Source of the DNA: Prevotella sp.
GTDB taxonomy: Bacteria > Bacteroidota > Bacteroidia > Bacteroidales > Bacteroidaceae
Direction: 5' to 3'
DNA length: 64,000 nt
Assembly (NCBI GenBank): GCA_017400455.1
Contig: JAFPTC010000140.1
Location: forward strand, 1-64,000
Part shown: positions 16,760-25,831 of the stretch, piece after piece
Layout of the letters: every line of letters starts with the position of its first letter
Position numbering within the stretch: the stretch's first letter is position 1
Translations under genes and position numbers: made by a program
The notes under the pieces: generated by a model
Databases searched by the model: none
What the model saw: only the letters and a program-made list of their open reading frames with translations
What the model was told of the DNA's origin: nothing

Positions 16760-18371
16760 TATTCGGTTCCTCCAAGCCAATGCCTTTCTTGCGGTCTACC
16801 ACCTTCAGCACGAGGCCCAGCACCAGGGCAGCCACGCCCAGTCCGGCCAGCATGACCAGCGGAGCCGTGTAGTCATATTGCGTGGGGTCGGTGATGCCAG
16901 GGTTGGTGGCATCGAGCACCTTGCCAATGAGCAGGGGGAAGAGCCAGAGGCCGATGTTCTGAATCCAGAAGATGAGGGCGTAGGCCGATCCGATGATCTT
17001 TGGCTCCACCAGCTTGGGCACGCTGGGCCACAACGAGGCCGGCACGAGCGAGAACGATGCTCCCAGCACGAGGATGGTGACATAAGCCACGATGACGCCG
17101 CCTACGGCAGAGTCGTTGAACAGCGGCAGGATGAAGGCAAAGGTGAGGTGGCAGCCGATGAGCAGCAGCGAACCCAGCACGAGCATCGAGGCGGCTTTTC
17201 CCTTATGGTCTACATAGCTGCCCAGGATGGGGGTGATGAGCACGGCCAGCAGGGGGAAGACGGCAAAGATGGTCTCGGCCGACTGGCGCATGTAGCCCAT
17301 GTAGCAATAGATGATGAGCGCCACGACCGAAATGCCCAACAGGCTGTAGCGCAGCTTTGGTTTTTTCTGGAAATTGCTGGCAAAACCTGCTGCGGCCACG
17401 ATCAGCATAATGATATACTGCACGATGGGCACCGTGGAGCTGGCCCAGAAGGAACCTTCGGCAGGTGCCTGAAGCGTGAGGTTGCACTGGAGCATGTTCA
17501 CGGCATACTTCTGGAAGGGGAAGATGGCCGAGTAGTAGAGCACGCAGAGCAGGGCAACGAGCCAGAAACCGCTGTCGGTAAGAATCTTGCCCAGGTCGCT
17601 GATCTTGAAGGGGTCGTCCTTCTCCTCGGCCTCGCCAGTCTGAGCATCGAGCTTCTTGTCCATGAAGAAATAGACGATGAACATGATGAGGGCGATGCAG
17701 AGCAGCACCACGCCGAAGGCTACCGAGCGCGAAACGCTGATCTCGCCGCCGAGCTTGCAGAAGAATGGCGAGAAGATCATGCAGGTGGCCACGCCCAGGC
17801 GGGCCAAGGCCATCTCGCTGCCCATGGCCAGTGCCATTTCGCGACCCTTGAACCATTTCACGATGCCACGGCTGACGGTGATGCCAGCCATTTCGCAGCC
17901 GCAACCGAAGATCATGAAGCCGCAAGCAGCCAGCTTGGCCGAGGCGGGCATGCCCTCATAGAAGGGGCTGACTCCCAGCTCATCGAAGCCGGGGATATAG
18001 TTCAGGTTGTTGGTGAACCATTGCTCCAGACCGCTGCCCACAAAGGAGTCGGTCATGGCATACCACTTGATGACGGCTCCCGTGAGCATCACAGCACCAG
18101 AGAGCACCGCCGTGAAGCGAACACCCATCTTGTCGAGGATGATGCCGGCGAAGATGAGGAAGAAGACGAACACATTGAGGAATACCTCTGAGCCCTGCAT
18201 CGTGCCAAAGGCAGTGCCGTCCCAGGCACGGGTGTCTTGTACCTCCTTGAAGATGGGCGAGAGGATGTCCATGAAGATGTAGCTGCAGAACATGGCGAGT
18301 GCCAGCAGCAGCAGTGCCGTCCAACGCATGGCGGCTGAATCGCGAAGTGTTTTTTGAATTGTTGTAGTCAT
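16749..18371 (-). CDS. MFS transporter
   Basis: This inner-membrane protein of 540 residues has about 12 hydrophobic segments. An MFS-type loop follows the first pair of helices (ILDKMGVRF), and KGREMALAMG follows a later one. The substrate cannot be named. It lies 79 bases after the S9 peptidase stop and is probably in the same transcript, so uptake of peptide breakdown products is possible. ATG 18371 was chosen because the in-frame extension up to 18449 is pure CGAAATAT microsatellite. The last codons and stop lie in another microsatellite. Confidence 0.85.
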   Translation of the reverse strand: MTTTIQKTLRDSAAMRWTALLLLALAMFCSYIFMDILSPIFKEVQDTRAWDGTAFGTMQGSEVFLNVFVFFLIFAGIILDKMGVRFTAVLSGAVMLTGAVIKWYAMTDSFVGSGLEQWFTNNLNYIPGFDELGVSPFYEGMPASAKLAACGFMIFGCGCEMAGITVSRGIVKWFKGREMALAMGSEMALARLGVATCMIFSPFFCKLGGEISVSRSVAFGVVLLCIALIMFIVYFFMDKKLDAQTGEAEEKDDPFKISDLGKILTDSGFWLVALLCVLYYSAIFPFQKYAVNMLQCNLTLQAPAEGSFWASSTVPIVQYIIMLIVAAAGFASNFQKKPKLRYSLLGISVVALIIYCYMGYMRQSAETIFAVFPLLAVLITPILGSYVDHKGKAASMLVLGSLLLIGCHLTFAFILPLFNDSAVGGVIVAYVTILVLGASFSLVPASLWPSVPKLVEPKIIGSAYALIFWIQNIGLWLFPLLIGKVLDATNPGITDPTQYDYTAPLVMLAGLGVAALVLGLVLKVVDRKKGIGLEEPNIKS

Positions 18372-18387
18372 TTTTTTATTTCTTTTT

Positions 18388-18447
18388 TCGATATTTCGAG
18401 ATTTCGGGATTTCGATATTTCGAAGTTTCGACATTTCGATATTTCGC
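18388..18447 (-). repeat. CGAAATAT-type microsatellite before the MFS start
   Basis: On the MFS coding strand this reads as CGAAATATCGAAAT words ending in an A-rich stretch directly before the ATG. The same element in the same orientation lies before trpD. Confidence 0.9.
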
Positions 18448-18450
18448 AAA

Positions 18451-20640
18451 TTATTTCTTCAGCCACCTATCGAGCCAGTTGAAGTAGGTGCGTTGCCAGA
18501 GAATGCCATTCTGGGGTTTCAGCACCCAGTGGTTCTCGTCGGGGAAGATGAGCAGCTGGGCCTCGATGCCCTTCATGCGAGCGGCATTGAAGGCCTGCAT
18601 GCCCTGGGTGTAGCAGATGCGATAGTCCTTCTCGCCGTGGATGCAGAGAATGGGCGTGTCCCATTTCTCCACCATCTTATGGGGCGAGTCGTGATAGGTC
18701 TTCTTGGCGTTAGGCATCTGGGGACGGTGCCAGTAGGCCTCGTCATATTCCCAGTTCGAGAACCAGTTCTCCTCCGTTTCCAGATACATCGAGGCCAGGT
18801 TGAAGGCTCCGTCGTGGGCGATGAAGCACTTGAAGCGCTTCTCATGGATGCCGGCCAGATAGTAGACGCTGAAGCCTCCGAACGAGGCACCCACTGCTCC
18901 CAGGCGGTCTTTGTCCACGTAGGGCAGGTTCTCGGCGGCATCGTCGATGGCCGTCAGATAGTCGCTCATGCACTGGCCCGTCCAGTCGCCGCTGATCTCC
19001 TCAAGCCACTCCTGTCCGAAGCCGGGCAGTCCGTGGCGGTTGGGGGCAATGATGACGTAGCCCTGCGAGGCCATGATCATGAAGTTCCAGCGATAGCTCC
19101 AGAACTGGCTGACGGGGCTTTGCGGTCCGCCTTCGCAGAAGAGCAGGGTGGGGTACTTCTTCGTGGGGTCGAAGTGAGGCGGCTGAATAATCCAGTAGAG
19201 CATCTGCCCGCCGTCGGTGGTCTTCACCCATCGGCTTTCCACGCTGGGCTTGGCCAGCTGGTCGAGGATGTGCTTGTTCTCCTGGGTTACTTGCTGTATG
19301 GCAGTCTTCTCGGGCTTCTTCGTGTTGGGTGTCACCACATAGAGGTCGGCCGGCTCGGTATAGCTGTGACGCTCCATCAGCAGCTGGCGGCCGTTGTTCA
19401 GCAGCTGCACGCCACCCCAGTCGGCACAGTCGTTGGTCAGCCTCACGGTCTTGCTCGTGCCTTTCTTGTCGAGGGTGACGGCGTAGAGGTTTTCTGTGGC
19501 GTGCCATACACCTATATAATATATGAGTGCGTCCTTCGTGTTGTCGCTCCAGCAGAAGTCATCCACGTTCGAGTCGAAGTCCTCCGTCAGGTAGCTCTTC
19601 TCTCCGGTCGTCAGGTCGTAGCAGCACAGGCGCTGGCGGTCGGCCTCATAGCCGTTGCGCTCCATCGAGAGCCATGCCACATAGCGGCCGTCGGGCGAGA
19701 ACTTCGGGTTCTGGTCGTAGCCCACGTTGTTCTTCAGGTTCTCCGGGGCGTTCACGGCCTGCACCCTCATCGTGGTCGTGGGGTCAATCTTTGGCTCCAC
19801 ATAGCCGGCGGGCTTGCAGAGGTTCTTCGTCTGCCGCGTCTCCAGGTCATAGAGATAGATGTCCGAGTCGGTTGAGATGCTGTATTCCAGTCCCTTCTTC
19901 TTGCGGCAGGTATAGGCTATCTGCTTCGAGTCGGTGCTCCAGTCCAGCTGCTCGATGCCTCCGAACGGCTCCATGGGGCACTCGAAGGGCTCGCCCTGCA
20001 AGATGTCGGTGGCCTGGCCGATGCCATCCGCCGTCACCTCGGCCACGAAGGGGTGCTGGATTGACTCCACGTAGTGGTCCCAGTGGCGATACATCAGGTC
20101 GGTCACCAACCGGCCCGTAGCCTTGGGCAGGTCATCGGGGTTCTTCTGTATGATGTCGTGGAAGGGCAGGCTCTTGATGATGATCACCTTCTTGCCGTCG
20201 GGCGAGAACTTAAATCCCTCCACCTCGCCGTCGGTCTTCGACAGCTGCTGGCGGCCCGTGCCGTCGCTGTTCATGGCCCATATCTCGCCACCTGTGAGGA
20301 AGGCGATGCGTCCGTCGCTCAGCCACTGGGCGTCCGTTTCGTTCTTTGTGCCAGTGGTCAGCTTCTTCTGGCCCGTGCCGTCGGCGTTCATGATGTAGAG
20401 CACCTGGTGGCTCTTGTTATGCTTCACGCTGTAGTAGCCCACCTGATACAGAATCTTGCTTCCGTCGGGCGATGCCGCATAGCCTCCTATGCGCCCCATG
20501 GCCCACAGGGCTTCGGGCGTCATCAAGTCGCTCTTCAGCTGCACTTGTTGTTTTCCAATGTTCACTTCTTCCTGAGCTTTAACGTTGCCACCGAAGCCCA
20601 AAAGCAGGGCCGAGGCAATAATAATGATAGTTCTTTTCAT
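18451..20640 (-). CDS. S9-family serine peptidase (dipeptidyl/acylaminoacyl peptidase type)
   Basis: This exported peptidase of 729 residues has a signal peptide ending in KAQ and a beta-propeller of TolB-like repeats (PDGSKILY, SDGRIAFLTGG, SPDGKKVI). A C-terminal alpha/beta hydrolase domain follows. The nucleophile is in GASFGGF at about 583, with a candidate His in ENHW at about 703 and the Asp between them. It probably removes short peptides from the ends of dietary or host peptides in the periplasm. It has its own promoter box and precedes the MFS transporter gene. Confidence 0.92.
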   Translation of the reverse strand: MKRTIIIIASALLLGFGGNVKAQEEVNIGKQQVQLKSDLMTPEALWAMGRIGGYAASPDGSKILYQVGYYSVKHNKSHQVLYIMNADGTGQKKLTTGTKNETDAQWLSDGRIAFLTGGEIWAMNSDGTGRQQLSKTDGEVEGFKFSPDGKKVIIIKSLPFHDIIQKNPDDLPKATGRLVTDLMYRHWDHYVESIQHPFVAEVTADGIGQATDILQGEPFECPMEPFGGIEQLDWSTDSKQIAYTCRKKKGLEYSISTDSDIYLYDLETRQTKNLCKPAGYVEPKIDPTTTMRVQAVNAPENLKNNVGYDQNPKFSPDGRYVAWLSMERNGYEADRQRLCCYDLTTGEKSYLTEDFDSNVDDFCWSDNTKDALIYYIGVWHATENLYAVTLDKKGTSKTVRLTNDCADWGGVQLLNNGRQLLMERHSYTEPADLYVVTPNTKKPEKTAIQQVTQENKHILDQLAKPSVESRWVKTTDGGQMLYWIIQPPHFDPTKKYPTLLFCEGGPQSPVSQFWSYRWNFMIMASQGYVIIAPNRHGLPGFGQEWLEEISGDWTGQCMSDYLTAIDDAAENLPYVDKDRLGAVGASFGGFSVYYLAGIHEKRFKCFIAHDGAFNLASMYLETEENWFSNWEYDEAYWHRPQMPNAKKTYHDSPHKMVEKWDTPILCIHGEKDYRICYTQGMQAFNAARMKGIEAQLLIFPDENHWVLKPQNGILWQRTYFNWLDRWLKK

Positions 20641-20662
20641 TCCGTTTCGTACTTATTGAGTG

Positions 20663-20670
20663 CAAAGTTA
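20663..20670 (-). promoter_or_regulatory. -7 box TAACTTTG for the S9 peptidase unit
   Basis: On the minus strand this is an exact TAnnTTTG match, 22 bases upstream of the peptidase ATG. Confidence 0.7.
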
Positions 20671-20876
20671 CAAATTTATTTAAGAAAAAGCACACTTTTC
20701 CTCTAATTATTTCGCAATATTTCTTCGTTATTTGCGATTAAACGCCTACCTCTGCAGTGAAAAAGTAACCAAAGCTCTTTTCCAGCGGCCATAATTCCAA
20801 CTATAGAAAGGCATTCTAACCAGGTGTTGGTTTTTGCGCAAAAACAAACAAATGCCACCACACTTTTTCTTGAAAT

Positions 20877-21163
20877 AAAACGTCATAACGTCATATTCTT
20901 CGGAAGATACTATACATCAGGAAGTTACGCATGACGTTTGGTTTTGAAACGTCATGGGAAACGTCATGAGCATCGTTCAGCAGAAAAAATCAACGATTTT
21001 TTTGAAAAACTCGGCCTCCCAGAAAAAAAACTCGGCCCCGCGTGAAAAAATCTCATGGCCGCAGAAGGGTATGACGTTTCGATGACGTTTCAACGACAAA
21101 ACGTCATAACGTAAATGGCTATCTACAAGAAGGTTACTGGGCCCGATGACGTTATGACGTTTT
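20877..21163. repeat. TGACGT cluster with an 18-base inverted repeat
   Basis: TGACGT or its complement occurs ten times: 20880, 20888, 20932, 20949, 20961, 21072, 21083, 21101, 21147 and 21155. AAAACGTCATAACGTCAT at 20877-20894 is the exact reverse complement of 21146-21163. Confidence 0.9.
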
Positions 21164-21200
21164 GCGGAGAGAAAAAACCTATGGGGACACAACGGGCACC

Positions 21201-21261
21201 AATTCGTTTAATTCGTAGTCCAAGATAAGAATAATTCGTTTAATTCGTGTAATTCGTAGTC
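21201..21261. repeat. AATTCGT elements, second locus
   Basis: Two AATTCGTTTAATTCGT elements (from 21201 and 21233) end in TTCGTAGTC. They match the reverse-oriented units of the six-copy cluster at 10985-11111. Confidence 0.85.
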
Positions 21262-21355
21262 AAAGCATGATCCATCTTTTAAATCTTTTCCAACTTTGTT
21301 GACTTGTGTATAATGCATTTTTATGTGCTTCACTGCGTAAATCTTCCGAAATATT

Positions 21356-21386
21356 TTTGCCACGTCAGCATTATTTTGTATATTTG
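21356..21386 (+). promoter_or_regulatory. Transketolase promoter
   Basis: A TTTG at 21356-21359 and TATATTTG at 21379-21386 are separated by 19 bases. This is a full match to the Bacteroidetes -33/-7 arrangement. Confidence 0.8.
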
Positions 21387-21428
21387 CACCGTAATTGCAA
21401 TTTTTATTCTAAAACTTAAACCCAAGTT

Positions 21429-23441
21429 ATGAACGACAACAAAGTGATGAACCGTGCAGCCGACAATATCCGCATCTTGGCAGCTGCCATGGTTGAGAAA
21501 GCAAAGAGCGGCCATCCTGGTGGAGCCATGGGTGGTGCTGATTTCATTAACACGCTCTACAGCGAGTTCCTGGTCTATGATCCCGAGCATCCCGAGTGGG
21601 AGGGACGCGACCGCTTCTTCCTCGATCCCGGCCACATGGCCCCGATGCTCTACAGCCAGCTATGCCTCATTGGCAAGTATGAGCTGGAAGACCTGAAGAA
21701 CCTGCGCCAGTGGGGTAGCGTCACCCCCGGACACCCCGAGCGTGAGCTGGCCCGTGGCATCGAGAACACTTCTGGTCCTCTGGGCCAGGGCCACACCTTT
21801 GCCGTGGGTGCTGCCATTGCTGCCAAGTTCCTCAAGGCCCGCCTGGGCGACGTGATGAACCAGACCATCTATGCCTACATCAGTGACGGCGGCGTGCAGG
21901 AGGAAATCTCTCAGGGCAGTGGCCGCATTGCCGGCAACCTGGGACTCGACAACCTCATCATGTTCTACGACGCCAACGACATCCAGCTCTCCACCCGCAC
22001 CGACGTGGTCACCAGCGAGGACACCGCCAAGAAGTATGAGGCATGGGGCTGGTATGTGCAGAAGATCGACGGCAACGACGTGGACCAGATTCGCCAGGCC
22101 ATCCGCAACGCTCAGGCTGAGAAAGAGCGTCCGAGCCTCATCATCGGCCACTGCGTTATGGGCAAGGGTGCCCGCAAGGCCGACGGCAGCAGCTACGAGA
22201 GCAACTGTGCCACCCACGGCGCTCCCCTCGGTGGCGACAACTTCGTGCAGACCATGAAGAACCTGGGTGCCGATCCCGAGAATCCGTTCCAGATATTCCC
22301 CGAGGTGAAGGAGCTTTACGCCCGCCGCGCCGAGGAGCTGAAGAAGATTGTGGCCGAGCGCTATGCCCAGAAGGCCGAGTGGGCCAAGCAGAACCCCGAG
22401 AAGGCCGAATTGCTGAAGGAGTGGTTCAGCGGCAAGGCTCCGAAGATTGACTGGAGCCTGGTGCAGCAGAAGGCCGGTGCCGCCACCCGTGGCGCCAGTG
22501 CCACCGTGCTCAGCGTGCTGGCCGAGCAGGTGCCCAATATGATTTGCGCCAGCGCCGACCTGAGCAACAGCGACAAGACCGACGGCTTCCTGAAGAAGAC
22601 CCACGACCTGGTGAAGGGCGACTTCAGCGGTGCCTTCTTCCAGGCTGGCGTGGCTGAGCTCACCATGGCTTGCTGCTGCATCGGTATGGCCCTCCACGGA
22701 GGCGTCATCCCCGCCTGCGGCACCTTCTTCGTGTTCTCCGACTATATGAAGCCCGCCGTGCGCATGGCTGCCCTGATGGAGCTGCCCGTGAAGTTCATCT
22801 GGACCCACGACGCCTTCCGCGTAGGCGAGGACGGACCTACCCACGAGCCCGTGGAGCAGGAGGCACAGATTCGTCTGATGGAGAAGCTGAAGAACCACCA
22901 CGGCAAGAACTCGATGCTCGTCGTGCGTCCTGCCGACGCCGAGGAGACCACCGTCTGCTGGCGCATGGCCATGGAGAACGTCGATACGCCCACGGCACTT
23001 ATCTTCTCACGTCAGAACATCGAGAACCTGCCCGAGGGCAACGACTACTCGCAGGCCCAGAAGGGTGCTTACGTCGTGGCAGGCAGCGATGCCGACTATG
23101 ATGTCATCCTGCTGGCTTCTGGCTCGGAGGTTTCTACCCTTGAGGCTGGTGCAAAGCTGCTGCGCGAAGATGGCGTGAAGGTGCGCATCGTGAGCGTTCC
23201 CTCCGAGGGTCTGTTCCGCAGCCAGCCCGTGGAATATCAGCAGAGCGTGCTGCCCGCAGGCAAGAAGAAGTTCGGCATGACCGCAGGACTGCCCGTCACC
23301 CTCGAAGGACTGGTGGGTGCCGACGGCTGCGTGTGGGGTCTGCAGAGCTTCGGCTTCTCTGCTCCCTACAAGGTGCTCGACGAGAAGCTGGGCTACACCG
23401 GCCAGAACGTCTATGAGCAGGTGAAGAAGTTACTGGCTTAA
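21429..23441 (+). CDS. tkt: Transketolase
   Basis: This cytosolic thiamine diphosphate enzyme of the pentose phosphate pathway transfers two-carbon ketol units. The protein has 670 residues, normal for bacterial Tkt. Visible features are KSGHPGGAMG near 27-36, the cofactor block SDGGVQEE at about 152, the pyrimidine domain with PTHEPVEQ at about 470, and a C-terminal domain. The cofactor block reads DGGVQEE rather than the common GDGDLMEG, a variant of the Bacteroidetes enzymes. A word-repeat hairpin follows, then rpiB, so both act in the same pathway. Confidence 0.96.
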   Translation: MNDNKVMNRAADNIRILAAAMVEKAKSGHPGGAMGGADFINTLYSEFLVYDPEHPEWEGRDRFFLDPGHMAPMLYSQLCLIGKYELEDLKNLRQWGSVTPGHPERELARGIENTSGPLGQGHTFAVGAAIAAKFLKARLGDVMNQTIYAYISDGGVQEEISQGSGRIAGNLGLDNLIMFYDANDIQLSTRTDVVTSEDTAKKYEAWGWYVQKIDGNDVDQIRQAIRNAQAEKERPSLIIGHCVMGKGARKADGSSYESNCATHGAPLGGDNFVQTMKNLGADPENPFQIFPEVKELYARRAEELKKIVAERYAQKAEWAKQNPEKAELLKEWFSGKAPKIDWSLVQQKAGAATRGASATVLSVLAEQVPNMICASADLSNSDKTDGFLKKTHDLVKGDFSGAFFQAGVAELTMACCCIGMALHGGVIPACGTFFVFSDYMKPAVRMAALMELPVKFIWTHDAFRVGEDGPTHEPVEQEAQIRLMEKLKNHHGKNSMLVVRPADAEETTVCWRMAMENVDTPTALIFSRQNIENLPEGNDYSQAQKGAYVVAGSDADYDVILLASGSEVSTLEAGAKLLREDGVKVRIVSVPSEGLFRSQPVEYQQSVLPAGKKKFGMTAGLPVTLEGLVGADGCVWGLQSFGFSAPYKVLDEKLGYTGQNVYEQVKKLLA

Positions 23442-23450
23442 GTTTTCATC

Positions 23451-23508
23451 AACACAGAGATACAGAGACACAGAGTAAAAAATCTCTGTAACTCTGTATC
23501 TCTGTGTT
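23451..23508 (+). terminator. ACACAGAGATACAGAG hairpin between tkt and rpiB
   Basis: A 17-base perfect stem pairs 23451-23467 with 23492-23508. It is made of ACAGAG words. It resembles the larger hairpin after rpiB. No long T run follows, so it may only weaken transcription or stabilise the tkt mRNA end. Confidence 0.6.
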
Positions 23509-23523
23509 TAAATAAGAAATAAT

Positions 23524-23961
23524 ATGGAAATTAAGACAATAGGACTCGCCAGCGATCACGCTGGCTTTGCTTTGAAGCAATTCGTCAAGAAGTATCTTGA
23601 AGAGAAGGGCTATGAGTACAAGGACTATGGCACGTACACCGAGGAGTCGTGCGACTACAGTGACTTTGGCCATGCGCTGGCCAAGGGCATCGAGCAGGGC
23701 GAGGTGTATCCGGGCATTGCCATCTGCGGCAGCGGCGAGGGCATCAACATGACGCTGAACAAGCACCAGAGCATCCGTGCCGGACTGTGCTGGATTCCCG
23801 AGATTGCCCACCTCATCCGTCAGCACAACAATGCCAACGTGCTGGTGATGCCTGGCCGCTTCATCGACGAGGATATGGCTCGCAAGGTGATGGATGAGTT
23901 CTTCGCCACCGACTTTGAGGGCGGACGCCATCAGCGCCGAATCGACAAGATTCCGTGCTGA
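23524..23961 (+). CDS. rpiB: Ribose-5-phosphate isomerase B
   Basis: RpiB interconverts ribose 5-phosphate and ribulose 5-phosphate in the cytosol. The protein has 145 residues, the typical RpiB length. GLASDHAGFALK at the N-terminus, CGSGEGINM with the catalytic Cys at about 68, and the Arg/His residues of the LacAB/RpiB fold are present. It lies 82 bases after tkt with a word-repeat hairpin between them. A second hairpin of the same family follows the gene. Confidence 0.95.
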   Translation: MEIKTIGLASDHAGFALKQFVKKYLEEKGYEYKDYGTYTEESCDYSDFGHALAKGIEQGEVYPGIAICGSGEGINMTLNKHQSIRAGLCWIPEIAHLIRQHNNANVLVMPGRFIDEDMARKVMDEFFATDFEGGRHQRRIDKIPC

Positions 23962-24002
23962 AGTGAAGATGGCGTGCAGCTATTCAGAACTTCTATATAG
24001 CT

Positions 24003-24065
24003 CAACACAGAGATACAGGGACACAGAGAAAAAAAGAAACTCTGTGTCTCTGTATCTTTGTGTTG
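24003..24065 (+). terminator. ACACAGAGATACAGGG hairpin after rpiB
   Basis: 26-base arms at 24003-24028 and 24040-24065 pair with only two G-U type mismatches. The loop is A-rich. It belongs to the same word family as the hairpin before rpiB. Confidence 0.65.
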
Positions 24066-24110
24066 GAATTATAAGTCGGCTTTGCTTTCATGTTTGAATA
24101 TTTTGCTGCA

Positions 24111-24177
24111 AATAAAACGGATTCCACGGTTTTCCAAGCCTTCGATTACTTGGCAAAACCGTGGAATCCGTTTTATT
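24111..24177. terminator. Bidirectional terminator between rpiB and the FGGY kinase
   Basis: A 23-base perfect stem pairs 24111-24133 with 24155-24177. An inner CCAAG/CTTGG stem is also present. It has A-rich and T-rich outer ends, and it separates two convergent genes. Confidence 0.9.
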
Positions 24178-24206
24178 CGTAGTGATTAATAAGGATTTGT
24201 TTCCCC

Positions 24207-25799
24207 TTATTTCTTGTTCTCCACAGCGCACTGCTCCACGGGCAGGCAGCGCTTGTAGTTCTCGATGTACTTCTCGAAGCCAGCCACGTCCTCGGCCGTG
24301 GGAGCGATGCTCACGCCCTTGTTGCCGGCGAAGACTACCTCTTCCAGATAGTCGGCCAGCGAGAGCTTGTTGGGATTGTTCACCATGTAGCCGGCCAGCA
24401 GGGCAATGCCCCAGGCACCGCCTTCGCCTGCCGTTTCCATGACCGAGATGGGCGAGTTCAGGGCAGCGGCAAGCATGCGCTGGCCCACGCCGGCGGTCTT
24501 GAAGTAGCCGCCGTGACCGGTGATGCGGTCAACCTTCACCTGCTCCTGCTTCAGAAGGATGTCGTTACCAATCTTCAACACGCCGATGGCTCCATAGAGG
24601 TGAGCACGCATGAAGTTGGCCAGGTTGAACTTGTCGTTGGCCGAGCGCAGGAACATGGGGCGTCCCTCGCTGAGTCCGGTGACAGGCTCGCCCGAGACGT
24701 AGTTGTAGGCCATGAGTCCGCCGCAGTCGGCATCGCCTTCGAGGGCCTTGTTGAACAGCTTGCCGTAGACCTCGTTCATGTCGACGGGCACACCCAGCAG
24801 CTGCTGATATTCCTTGAACAGTCCCACCCAGGCGTTGATGTCGCTGGTGCAGTTGTTGCAGTGGACCATGGCCACGAGGCTGCCGTCGGGCGTGGTAACC
24901 ATGTCGATCATTTCGTAGGGCTTCGACAGTTCTTTCTCAAGCACAATCATGGAGAACGACGAGGTGCCGGCCGATACGTTGCCCGTGCGCTGCTTCACGG
25001 CGTTGGTGGCCACCATGCCGGTGCCGGCGTCGCCTTCGGGAGGACAGACGGGGATGCCAGCCTTCAGATGGCCCGACACGTCGAGGCGCTTGGCACCTTC
25101 GGGCGTGAGGAAACCGGCGCTGTCGCCAGCGTTTAGGCTCTTGGGCAGGATGTCGAGCAGCTTCCAAGAGAAGCCCTTCGGAGCGATGAGCTCGTCGAAC
25201 TTGCGCACCATGTCGGCATCGTAGGTCTTGGTCTTCGGGTCCACGGGAATCATGCCCGAGGCGTCGCCTACGCCTAAGACGAACTGGCCCGTCACCTGCC
25301 AGTGGACATAGCCGGCCAGCGTGGTGAGATACTTAATGTCGGCCACGTGCTCCTCGTTGTCGAGAATGGCCTCGTAGAGGTGGCTGATGCTCCAGCGAAG
25401 GGGGATGTTGTAGTTGAAGAGCTTCGACAGTTCGGCAGCGGCCTTACCCGTGTTGGTGTTGCGCCAGGTGCGGAAGGGCACGAGGATTTGCTGCTCCTTG
25501 TTGAAGGCCATGTAGCCGTGCATCATGGCCGAGAAGCCGATGGCGGCCAGGCTCTCAATCTCGCAGTCGTACTGCTTCTGCACGTCCTTGCGCAGCTCAG
25601 CATAGCAGTCTTGCAGACCATACCAGATGGCCTCGGTGCTGTAGGTCCAGAGACCGTCAACCAGTTGGTTCTCCCACTCATGGCTGCCCTGGGCGATGGG
25701 CTTGTTCTGCTCGTCAATGAGCACGGCCTTGATGCGTGTGGAACCGAATTCAATTCCCAAGATGGCTTTTCCAGCCTCGATTGTTTGTTTTGCTGTCAT
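24207..25799 (-). CDS. FGGY-family carbohydrate kinase (xylulokinase/ribulokinase type)
   Basis: This cytosolic sugar kinase of 530 residues opens with LGIEFGSTRIKAVLID, the phosphate-1 motif of the actin-like ATPase fold. GTSSFSMIV in the middle and GHGGYFKTAGVGQRM near the C-terminus complete the fold. A pentulose such as xylulose or ribulose is the likely substrate, but the sequence does not settle it. It lies 32 bases after a secreted glycosidase gene and is the third gene of that unit. Its product would feed RpiB and transketolase, encoded just beyond. Confidence 0.85.
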   Translation of the reverse strand: MTAKQTIEAGKAILGIEFGSTRIKAVLIDEQNKPIAQGSHEWENQLVDGLWTYSTEAIWYGLQDCYAELRKDVQKQYDCEIESLAAIGFSAMMHGYMAFNKEQQILVPFRTWRNTNTGKAAAELSKLFNYNIPLRWSISHLYEAILDNEEHVADIKYLTTLAGYVHWQVTGQFVLGVGDASGMIPVDPKTKTYDADMVRKFDELIAPKGFSWKLLDILPKSLNAGDSAGFLTPEGAKRLDVSGHLKAGIPVCPPEGDAGTGMVATNAVKQRTGNVSAGTSSFSMIVLEKELSKPYEMIDMVTTPDGSLVAMVHCNNCTSDINAWVGLFKEYQQLLGVPVDMNEVYGKLFNKALEGDADCGGLMAYNYVSGEPVTGLSEGRPMFLRSANDKFNLANFMRAHLYGAIGVLKIGNDILLKQEQVKVDRITGHGGYFKTAGVGQRMLAAALNSPISVMETAGEGGAWGIALLAGYMVNNPNKLSLADYLEEVVFAGNKGVSIAPTAEDVAGFEKYIENYKRCLPVEQCAVENKK

Positions 25800-25831
25800 T
25801 TTCTTTCAGGTTTTAGTTTTTTATTTGACTT

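Larger units (their letters stand above)
20641..21428. other. 788-base gene-free, repeat-rich region
   Basis: No credible gene is visible between the divergent S9 peptidase and transketolase. The stretch holds both promoters at its ends, ten TGACGT/ACGTCA hexamers with an 18-base inverted repeat, a degenerate CACGTG-family element (about 21008-21060), and two AATTCGT elements. An unannotated small RNA cannot be excluded. Confidence 0.7.

Noticed and set aside
18372..18449. 26-residue N-terminal extension of the MFS transporter
   Set aside because: It is encoded only by microsatellite repeat and is absent from transporter families. The ATG at 18371 is preferred.
21660..22901. 413-codon minus-strand reading frame
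   Set aside because: It is antisense to transketolase, with low-complexity Leu/Gly/His-rich translation.
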